Assembly: GCA_004297725.1 (NCBI GenBank)
Contig: SCUS01000018.1
Coordinates: 1-43,980 of the forward strand
From: Myxococcaceae bacterium
GTDB taxonomy: Bacteria > Myxococcota_A > Polyangia > Polyangiales > Ga0077539
Direction: 5' to 3'
DNA length: 43,980 nucleotides
Of the stretch, positions 23,978-31,375 are shown piece after piece. The number at the start of each line of letters is the position of its first letter. Position 1 is the first letter of the stretch. The notes below the pieces were generated by a model. The model was given only the letters and a program-made list of their open reading frames with translations, was not told the origin of the DNA and ran no database searches. Both the position numbers and the translations under genes were made by a program.

Positions 23978-25543
23978 ATGGGAGTCATCGGCATCGCCGC
24001 CGTGAAGGCTCAGCTCAAGCGGATCGACGGGCACCTCAAGGCGCCCGTCATCCTCATCGGCGGGCTCGCGGTCAAGCACTACAACCCGGCCCGGAACTCC
24101 GAGGACATCGATCTGGTGTGTAGCCACGACGTGTCCTCAGCCATCGTCAAGGCGCTGTACCCGACCAACGAGTGGAACCTGGTCGAACAGAACGACGACG
24201 ACTACCGCCCGGACTACTTCATCGAGCACAAGTTCAAGAAGGACGTCACGCCACCCATCCGCTTCGGGCCGAAGATCCTGGAGCGCGGAGGGTACAAGTT
24301 CCTCAACTGGAGTCGTTTCGAGGACGGGGCCGTTCCGTACCACGTATTGAAGGAGAGCCTGCGCAACATCCTCGTTCCCAACATCGAGATCCTGTGCTTC
24401 TCGAAGGTGGTGTCGTTCATCGGCCGGAGCGCGGACAAGACGCACAAGATCGATCAGGACCTCCAGGATCTCGTCGACCTGTCCAACCATGACGGATTCC
24501 GCCTGGGCATCTTCCACAACCTGATCCGGGAGGCGGACGCCGAGTCATACATTCGCGAGGGCCTGCGCGAGCGTCTCGCGCCGCGCACCGCGCTCTTCTC
24601 GGCGGAGAACAGCCACCTCCGATGGATCGCCGAGCTGTTCGGGCCGCAGTGGGCGGCGGTGACCCTTCCACCCCCAGCGGTCCCTTCAGAACCGACCTCG
24701 CCCGCGGTCGAGGCGAGGAGTTCCGTCCCCGACGAGGCGCGACCCGACAACGGCATCCGGCACGAGACGCAGAGTCTCCTGCGGATCTCGACCCTTCGCG
24801 GCATCAACGACTACGTCGAGCGCTTCCACGTGTTCTCCAACTCCTGCCAGAGTCTCCAGGAGCTCGAAGAGGCCCACCGCGACTATCACGAGTGGATCCT
24901 CTTGGCGCTCCGCATGCGAGGTGGTGAGGGCGACGTCCTGGAGGCGGACGTGCTCGAATACAACGAGGAGACCGGGGAGCTGCTCATGCACCAGAGCCCC
25001 ACGAGCCTCAACCGGCGCCAGTGGCTCCCGGAGATGAAGATCCGCCTCAACGAGGCGGGCGAGCCACAGCCGCCTCAGCCCGGCGATGGCGTGGCGACGT
25101 ACACGCAGTACGCGAACATGACGGGTGACCTCGGTGTCGCGGTCGTGAACGACACCAGTGAGTCGGGAGACATCGAGTACTTCCGCGAGAACCGCCCCGC
25201 CCTGCGTGAGACGATCGGGTGGTACCAGCCGACGCGAGTCTCCGGCATGTTCAAGCGCTCTCGCGTCACCGACCCGCCTCCCTACCGCTCCCTGCTGTCC
25301 GCCGCCATCCTGCAGACCCTACGCGCCGGCAAGAGCCCGAGTCTGGATGCGGAGGTCAAGTGCATCGGTGTGTTGAACCTGACCTCCGACGCCAGGCGCG
25401 CCTTCTCGGAGGAGGACTGCGCGTGGGCTCAGGCGTGCGCCTCCCTCATCGCGTCCTTCACCCAGTCCTATATTACCGCGCGTCGCGCGCTCCAGGGCGC
25501 CGCGACTGCGGCGGGGGATGTTCCCGCGAAGCTGGGGCCGTAG
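23978..25543 (+). CDS. nucleotidyltransferase-GAF domain fusion protein
   Basis: A 521-residue protein. Residues 20-200 resemble AbiEii/MNT-type nucleotidyltransferases: VILIGGLAVKHYNPARNSED followed by the acidic pair D43/D45 (EDIDLV), then a helical region with LCFSKVVSFIGR and LQDLVDLSNHDGF. Such enzymes transfer nucleotides to tRNA, protein or small molecules and are known as toxins. After a Pro-rich linker (about 229-262), a helical segment leads to a C-terminal GAF-like domain (about 370-510; KCIGVLNLTSDARRAFSEED), a fold that binds small ligands such as cyclic nucleotides. I infer a sensor-controlled nucleotidyltransferase. The start at 23978 has GGGGAG 12 nt upstream. The combination is unusual and I do not recognise a named family. 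Confidence 0.7.
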   Translation: MGVIGIAAVKAQLKRIDGHLKAPVILIGGLAVKHYNPARNSEDIDLVCSHDVSSAIVKALYPTNEWNLVEQNDDDYRPDYFIEHKFKKDVTPPIRFGPKILERGGYKFLNWSRFEDGAVPYHVLKESLRNILVPNIEILCFSKVVSFIGRSADKTHKIDQDLQDLVDLSNHDGFRLGIFHNLIREADAESYIREGLRERLAPRTALFSAENSHLRWIAELFGPQWAAVTLPPPAVPSEPTSPAVEARSSVPDEARPDNGIRHETQSLLRISTLRGINDYVERFHVFSNSCQSLQELEEAHRDYHEWILLALRMRGGEGDVLEADVLEYNEETGELLMHQSPTSLNRRQWLPEMKIRLNEAGEPQPPQPGDGVATYTQYANMTGDLGVAVVNDTSESGDIEYFRENRPALRETIGWYQPTRVSGMFKRSRVTDPPPYRSLLSAAILQTLRAGKSPSLDAEVKCIGVLNLTSDARRAFSEEDCAWAQACASLIASFTQSYITARRALQGAATAAGDVPAKLGP

Positions 25544-25654
25544 GGGTGCTTGTCGGAGTTTCTGGCCGATCCGCTCCGCCAGAGGCAAGTTCGTGCGCAC
25601 CGTGCGGGAAGCACCGCGAGTCCATACGTTCTAACGCTTGACCGAGGAAACTCA

Positions 25655-26713
25655 GTGGGGACCACAGATCGAGAGGACTTCAAGACGCCCGTGCGAACCG
25701 CACTCGCCGAGGCGGTAGGCTATCGGTGTTCGTTCCCTGGATGCAACGCGCCGACGTCCGGGCCGAGCGACGAGAATGCCTCCGCGACAGCTTCTACGGG
25801 GATGGCAGCACACATCGTAGCCGCATCCACCGGGGGGAGCGCACGAAGGGTAGACACCACGATGACGGCCGAGGCGCGCAAAAGCGCCGAGAACGGAATC
25901 TGGATGTGCTACACGCATGGCAAGCAGATCGACACCGATGAGGTCAGATACAGCGTCGCGATGCTCCAACAGTGGAAGGAACTCGCGAAGCGGCGTGCCC
26001 GGATCGAGCAGGAGTCGCACGGAAAGCAGACGCTTACCACCGAACAGTTGCGGGACGTCACGCTGGTAGATGACGTGGTCGTCCTGACGGATCCCGACGG
26101 GAATCAACCGATCGGCGAGGCGATCGACCTTTCATGCTTGCCGCTAATCTGGGGAAAGGACCTGGCGGACGGGGTGCGGGATCTGCTGGTCGAGCTCTAT
26201 CGAAACGCTCGCACCCACGGCAAGGCCACTACCTGCAGTCTGGAGATCTCTGCCCGTACCGTTCGGCTGACCGACAACGGAGATCCCTTCGACCCGTGGT
26301 CTCTGGCCGGAACCGAATGCGGAGGCGGCAGTACGACGGTTTCGTACTTTGGTAAGCAGTTCGGCGGGCGCGTGGTGATCGCCAATCATCGGAAGGGCTC
26401 CGCGAACGAACTCGCCATCTCGCGCGTCTTCAATCCAACCGCGCTCAAGGCGGTGACGACATGCGTTGCCGACGTCAAGCCGAGCGGCGCCCTCGACCAG
26501 TTCAATCCGGCCAACGTCGATGCCTGCGGCATGATCTACGTTCTCCTACCGACCTATCTGGTCATCAGCGATGTCTACCGCCTCCCCGCTAGGCTCAAGC
26601 CTGTCACTGAGCTTGGCAAGAGAATCGTGTTTGTTGTCTCTAAGGCGTCCGAGTTCGTGAGAGCTAAGATCCCCGAACTGTTCCCCGGGAGCACCATTCT
26701 CTTGCTCGACTGA
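25655..26713 (+). CDS. HNH-like zinc-finger / GHKL-ATPase fusion protein
   Basis: A 352-residue protein. Residues 15-120 have an HNH-type layout: C25-x4-C30 (YRCSFPGCNAP), H53 (AAHIVAAS), N80 and C85-x2-H88 (ENGIWMCYTHGKQID). This pattern is found in HNH-like nuclease domains of defence proteins. Residues 155-290 match a GHKL (HATPase) fold: N-box ELYRNARTHG with E180 and N184, G1 box LTDNGDPFDP (D207), and GGGSTTVSYFGKQFGG as a G2-like loop. ATP binding is thus likely to control the zinc-finger domain. The start is a GTG at 25655 with GAGGAAA 6-9 nt upstream; the open frame 105 nt further upstream lacks a good site. It sits 111 nt after the nucleotidyltransferase-GAF gene and 271 nt before the Argonaute gene. 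Confidence 0.72.
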   Translation: MGTTDREDFKTPVRTALAEAVGYRCSFPGCNAPTSGPSDENASATASTGMAAHIVAASTGGSARRVDTTMTAEARKSAENGIWMCYTHGKQIDTDEVRYSVAMLQQWKELAKRRARIEQESHGKQTLTTEQLRDVTLVDDVVVLTDPDGNQPIGEAIDLSCLPLIWGKDLADGVRDLLVELYRNARTHGKATTCSLEISARTVRLTDNGDPFDPWSLAGTECGGGSTTVSYFGKQFGGRVVIANHRKGSANELAISRVFNPTALKAVTTCVADVKPSGALDQFNPANVDACGMIYVLLPTYLVISDVYRLPARLKPVTELGKRIVFVVSKASEFVRAKIPELFPGSTILLLD

Positions 26714-26855
26714 ACATAGACACGGATACACTCCTGCGATCGTGAAGTACGCCCGTCCCATCCGAAGGGCGATCAGGCGCTCACGCAGTTCCGTGCTTGG
26801 ACTGTGAGAGTTTCTAGATGAACAGCGGGCCACAGTTCAAGGTCAACCTCCGCGC

Positions 26856-26876
26856 ATCGGACAGGATATGTCCGAT
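26856..26876. promoter_or_regulatory. 8-bp dyad upstream of the Argonaute gene, candidate operator
   Basis: ATCGGACA, a 5-nt spacer and TGTCCGAT form a perfect palindrome 108 nt before the Argonaute start. Nested shorter dyads follow at 26932-26951. The 271-nt gap before the Argonaute gene thus looks regulatory, so the Argonaute operon may have its own promoter. Confidence 0.4.
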
Positions 26877-26984
26877 CTGGCGCACGAGTACTTGCTCCGC
26901 GGAGACCGAGCGGCGTAGATGGCGGAGACCCCTCGTCGTGTCACGAGACACAAGGCATAGATTGCCCCTCGCCAGGAGCCTCCG

Positions 26985-29282
26985 ATGTCTCGCAACATCA
27001 TCGAACTAAACGGCGTCCACGTCCTCATCCCGGCCCCCACCATCGACGTTCACCGCGCGGACATGCCGAACAGCAAGGCGTTCAGTGAACTGCGCGCCGA
27101 CCTGGAATCGGAGTGGTTCCTGTACCTCCGACAGGGCGTCGCCTACGGGATGCCCCGCGTCGCGACCCCGAGCCGACGGTTCGGCGCACCGTGCCAACTG
27201 CGATGCGAGGCACACCCACAGTTTCTGGCCGCCCTCGCGCTCGACCGCATCCGTCAAAAGTTGGAGCAGTTGCGCCCCCAGGTCCTGCGACGGCGCCCTT
27301 TCCTGTTCGTCGGCCAGAAGGACGAACTCGTCCAGGCCATCCGCGGGCGGCTTCGATCCGTGCCGCCGATCCTCGACCGTTTCAAGATCCGGCGTCGTTT
27401 TCAGCTCAATACGAAGCTGATCGAACCGCGCGAGGGGGCAACGAGCATCGGGTTGTTCATGTCATTGGGAACGCGCTGGGACATCGAAGCACCTCTCGAC
27501 AGCCTCGCCCGGGCGGGTATCGAGTTGCAGGGGCTTGCCGTCGTCCGCCGCTCCCCCGAGCCCGACGAACGCCGCCTCCTCGGACGGATCGCACGCATCG
27601 ATGGCCGGACGGTGCAACTCACCGAGGGCTACGACGGGCTGGGGGAGGTCTCGCTCGATGTAGTCTGGCTCGAGGGATCGCGCGCAGCGTTCGCTTTCTG
27701 CCTCCGGTCGCTCCTCGCAAGCGAGTACGACCAGTTTGAAACCGAGCGTCGCTTGGCGGAGTCGGAGTTTTTGGGCGCGGCGGCCTTCGACCAGTGGATC
27801 GAGACGATGGCTAAGTTCCTCCGCGAACGCTTCCCGCGCATCGACCTCGGAGGCGGTGCCTCCGCGGAGATCGGTGACAGGGTCGCCCTCACAAACACCC
27901 CCGAGCACCGCTGCGTTACGGCCGCACGGCCCGTGGAGTACTGCTTCGACCGAGCGCGCACCAAGCGCAGCGCGTTGCCCTGGCCGGGCCTGCAGAAGTT
28001 CGGGCCATTCGGGCCACTCGCACGCCGTACCCCTCGCATCGCCGTCCTGTTCCCAGACGTCCTTCAAGGCCCGACGGAGAACTTCATCGAGCTATTGAGA
28101 CAGGGCGTCACGAGTGTCGAACGGTCCGTCTATCCAAGCGGCATCGCGCGCGTCCTCGATCTCGTCAATCCTCAGTTTCCTCTCTACCCCTTCCGTTGGA
28201 TTGGACGCACGGGCGTGCCGATCTCCGAACGGTATCGCCTCGGAGTCGAGACCATTCTCGCCGACCGTTCGACCCCTCCCGACGCCGCAATCGTGGTCAT
28301 TCCGGACGAGTGTTCACGCATGCGCAACGCCGAGAACCCCTACCTCCACGCGAAGGCAGCGCTGCTCATGGCGGGTGTTCCGGTGCAGAGCGTAAAGGAG
28401 TCGACGCTGCGACAGCGGCCTTCGTCCCTCCAGTACACTCTGCAAAACTTCGTCGTCGCGCTCGCCGCGAAGCTCCACGGCATCCCCTGGACCGTCGAGC
28501 AAGACCTGACGGTGAGCGACGAGATCGTCATCGGGCTCGGATCCTGCTCGGTCAGCGGCAGCCGATTCGACCGAAGCGAGCGTTTCGTTGGCATCACAAC
28601 GGTGTTCCGAGGGGACGGCAGCTACATCCTCTCCAACCTGTCGGACGCCTGTTCCTACGAGGAATACCCGCAACGACTACGCCAGACGACGACGACGATC
28701 CTCGAGGAGGTCAGGCACCGCAACGGCTGGCAGCACGGCGACACGGTGCGAATCATCGTGCACGCCTTCAAGCCTTTGCGGGATGTCGAGGCCGCGGACG
28801 TCATCGCCGACTGCATGAAGGCAGTGCGTTCTGAGCAGCAGGTGCAGTTCGCGTTCGTGACCGTCTCCCACGACCACGAGTTCACCGCCTTCGACCGCGA
28901 CCAGCGCGGGCTGTCCAACAGCCGAGGCGCGGTGAAGGGCGTGCTCGTCCCCGACCGCGGGGTGATCGTGGAGATCGGACGCAACACGCGGCTCGTCAAC
29001 GTCACCGGTCCCAGCCTCACCAAGCGTCCCGGCGCGCCGATCCCGCGTCCGATCCTCGTGAGTCTGCACCCGCGGTCCGACTATGGCGACCGCCACTACC
29101 TGGCCGAACAGGTGCTGCGCTTCACGTCGCTCTCATGGCGCTCGCTCCTTCCCTCGCGCGAGCCGGTCACGATCTCGTACTCCGAGATGATCGCCCGCGA
29201 GCTCACACGCCTGCGCGAGATCCCCGGCTGGAATATCGAGAAGCTGAACTCCTCGTTGCGGACGAGTTGCTGGTTCTTGTAG
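26985..29282 (+). CDS. long prokaryotic Argonaute (predicted catalytically inactive, long-B type)
   Basis: A 765-residue guide-dependent nucleic-acid-binding protein. Residues 1-400 hold the N and linker regions; a full PAZ domain is not evident. The MID domain (about 405-505) shows RNAENPYLHAKAALLMAGVP, PVQSV and KLHGIPW, which contact the guide 5' end. The PIWI domain (510-765) has the folding core DEIVIGLG, FRGDGSYI, RIIVHAFKPLRD, RGLSNSRGAVKG and the C-terminal SYSEMIARELTRL. The catalytic Asp of strand 1 is Gly519 (IGLG) and the second Asp position is His593 (IVHAF), so slicer activity is not expected. It ends WFL, as Argonautes typically end in bulky hydrophobic residues. The start has AGGAG 8 nt upstream. 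Its partner is the glycosyltransferase gene 13 nt downstream. Confidence 0.9.
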   Translation: MSRNIIELNGVHVLIPAPTIDVHRADMPNSKAFSELRADLESEWFLYLRQGVAYGMPRVATPSRRFGAPCQLRCEAHPQFLAALALDRIRQKLEQLRPQVLRRRPFLFVGQKDELVQAIRGRLRSVPPILDRFKIRRRFQLNTKLIEPREGATSIGLFMSLGTRWDIEAPLDSLARAGIELQGLAVVRRSPEPDERRLLGRIARIDGRTVQLTEGYDGLGEVSLDVVWLEGSRAAFAFCLRSLLASEYDQFETERRLAESEFLGAAAFDQWIETMAKFLRERFPRIDLGGGASAEIGDRVALTNTPEHRCVTAARPVEYCFDRARTKRSALPWPGLQKFGPFGPLARRTPRIAVLFPDVLQGPTENFIELLRQGVTSVERSVYPSGIARVLDLVNPQFPLYPFRWIGRTGVPISERYRLGVETILADRSTPPDAAIVVIPDECSRMRNAENPYLHAKAALLMAGVPVQSVKESTLRQRPSSLQYTLQNFVVALAAKLHGIPWTVEQDLTVSDEIVIGLGSCSVSGSRFDRSERFVGITTVFRGDGSYILSNLSDACSYEEYPQRLRQTTTTILEEVRHRNGWQHGDTVRIIVHAFKPLRDVEAADVIADCMKAVRSEQQVQFAFVTVSHDHEFTAFDRDQRGLSNSRGAVKGVLVPDRGVIVEIGRNTRLVNVTGPSLTKRPGAPIPRPILVSLHPRSDYGDRHYLAEQVLRFTSLSWRSLLPSREPVTISYSEMIARELTRLREIPGWNIEKLNSSLRTSCWFL

Positions 29283-29295
29283 AGACTGGGATACC

Positions 29296-31236
29296 GTGAG
29301 CATCGCGGACGACGACGATCTGCGCACCGCGCTCTCCGAGGCGTGGACCTGGCCATCGCCCGACGCGGGCTTTGCCATGCACGTGTTCTTTGCCGCGCGG
29401 GAGCCGCTTCCGTTCCCGCGAGGGTCGCTCGCGCTGCCCCACGCCGACCTGCGACGGCTCGATCAGGCCCCCGTCCTCGCCGCGATGGGGTTCGCGTTCT
29501 CGCAGGGCAGCCCCGACGACGCGCTGCATGATCGGTGGGCCCGTGCGTTCGACCGTCTCACGGCCCGCGCTCCCTTCCCGGCGGACCGCGCATCCTTCGT
29601 CTACCAGCCCATCGAACTGCTCGGCATCTGCCTAGGCGTGACCCTCTGCCAACACGTCACGCAAGATCACCTGAGCTGGCTGCGGCGAGTGGTGGCCGAG
29701 GCCGAGGTAAGGCTCCGCGACGAATCTCCTACCAGTCGCCTATTGGGCCTTTGCGCGTCGTTCTTGATCTCCCGGCCGTGGCACGTCGCTTCCCTCCCGC
29801 CGCCGAACGAGCTCACCGTGGACGAGATCGCGCTCGCCCTCTGGATCGAGCAGGCCTACGCGGAGATTGCGCCCGGACTTGGGATCAACCGGCCATCCTT
29901 CGTGCGCGAACTTCTCTCACGTTCAGACCAAGATCCCCCCGCGGGTGGACGGGCCGGGTTCGCCGCCCTTCGCCTGTTCGCTCTCGCACGTGCGCGGTCG
30001 AACACTGGAAGTGCTCCCCCGTCTGGGTCTTCCTTGGGCGGCCTTGCCGGTCCGGTCAGGTCCTTGACCATCCTGGCGATCGCGACGGAGTGGTCATCGG
30101 GTCACGGGGGACTCTCGACCTTCAACCGGGAACTGTGTCGCACGTGCGCCCGTATTGGTCACACCGTCTACTGTCTCGTCCCGTCTGCCACCGACGCCGA
30201 GCTCCATCAGAGCGCGAGCGACGGGGTCCATCTGCTGATCGCGGGAGCGCTGCCTGGTGCTTCGGACGCCTCCCGGCTCCTCCCTCGCGCTCCCCTTCCC
30301 TCAGGTATCGTCCCGGATCTCATCGTTGGCCACGGGCGTGTCACGGGACTGGCCGCCCGCGTGCAGCACGAGCAGCACTTTTCCGGCGCACGCCGGCTGC
30401 ACTTCGTGCACGTCGCTCCCGGGGCGATTGAATGGTTCAAAGACCGCTCGTCGGATGGCGACACGGCGGAACGCGCGGACGCACGAGAACAGGTGGAGGC
30501 GCAGCTGGCGAAGGAGGCACACGTGGTCGCCGCCGTCGGCCCACTTCTCACCCGCGAGTTCGCCACGCAGCTCCACGGGCACGGCGTTCCCGTCCGAGAG
30601 TTCCTCCCCGGGTTGCCCCGCATTCCCCCCGTGGAGAAGCCACCACCCGCCTACCGGTGTCTGGTGCTCGGCCGAGGCGAGGACAGCAGGCTGAAGGGTT
30701 TCCCGATCGCCGCCCGAGCCCTCGGACTGGTCGCGAAGGCACGTCCCGACCTGCGCCCCGTTCTCATCGCTCGGGGCGCCCCGGCCGGAACCGGAGATGA
30801 CCTCCAAGACTCCCTGCTGAAGACGTCCGGGCATTCCGCTCTCGACGTCCGCGTCCGCCCCTACACCTCCGACGTGCAGCAGATCGACATGGACCTGCGC
30901 CAATCGTCCCTCGTCCTCATGCCGTCACACAGCGAGGGCTTCGGACTGGTGGGACTCGAAGCCATCGCCGCCGGCATCCCCGTGCTGTTGAGCGATCAGA
31001 GCGGGCTCGCAGAGGTCCTGCAACGCCTCGCCCCAAACCTTGCCCCATCCCACGTCGTTCCTGTGACGCGAGACCTCGAGACGGACGGCCCTCAATGGGC
31101 GAAGCGCATCGAGTTCGTCTTTTCCGATCGTGAGGCTGCGTTCGCGCGTGTCGCACGACTGCGAGAGGTGCTTCTCCTGTCAATGTCTTGGGATGTCTCG
31201 GTGACTGCGCTGCTCCGCGAGGCGACGAGCGGGTGA
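29296..31236 (+). CDS. GT4-type glycosyltransferase with extra N-terminal domain, Argonaute partner
   Basis: A 646-residue protein. Residues 1-245 are a helical domain I do not recognise. From about 255 comes a GT-B fold: N-lobe LTILAIATEWSSGHGGLSTF with the glycine-rich acceptor loop, then YRCLVLGRGEDSRLKGFPIA and the donor-site motif PSHSEGFGLVGLEAIAAG, which gives an exact EX7E (E-GFGLVGL-E). GT4 enzymes use sugar nucleotides to modify acceptors; here the acceptor is unknown. The GTG start lies 13 nt after the Argonaute stop, so it is the second gene of the same operon and sits where effectors of inactive Argonautes are normally found. It could modify a protein or RNA, or deplete sugar nucleotides. 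A cell-wall role is possible but no polysaccharide genes are near. Confidence 0.85.
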   Translation: MSIADDDDLRTALSEAWTWPSPDAGFAMHVFFAAREPLPFPRGSLALPHADLRRLDQAPVLAAMGFAFSQGSPDDALHDRWARAFDRLTARAPFPADRASFVYQPIELLGICLGVTLCQHVTQDHLSWLRRVVAEAEVRLRDESPTSRLLGLCASFLISRPWHVASLPPPNELTVDEIALALWIEQAYAEIAPGLGINRPSFVRELLSRSDQDPPAGGRAGFAALRLFALARARSNTGSAPPSGSSLGGLAGPVRSLTILAIATEWSSGHGGLSTFNRELCRTCARIGHTVYCLVPSATDAELHQSASDGVHLLIAGALPGASDASRLLPRAPLPSGIVPDLIVGHGRVTGLAARVQHEQHFSGARRLHFVHVAPGAIEWFKDRSSDGDTAERADAREQVEAQLAKEAHVVAAVGPLLTREFATQLHGHGVPVREFLPGLPRIPPVEKPPPAYRCLVLGRGEDSRLKGFPIAARALGLVAKARPDLRPVLIARGAPAGTGDDLQDSLLKTSGHSALDVRVRPYTSDVQQIDMDLRQSSLVLMPSHSEGFGLVGLEAIAAGIPVLLSDQSGLAEVLQRLAPNLAPSHVVPVTRDLETDGPQWAKRIEFVFSDREAAFARVARLREVLLLSMSWDVSVTALLREATSG

Positions 31237-31375
31237 CTTCGGACCGACGACCGAAACCAGTCTGCCCGCTCGCGTGAAACCCGAGTCAACCAGCACCGAT
31301 GTTCAAGGGATCAATCCCTGGAGTCCCGGCATGGAGCGTTCGGGGCCAGCATGGTGAGGAGCGCTCTCCGCTCGC

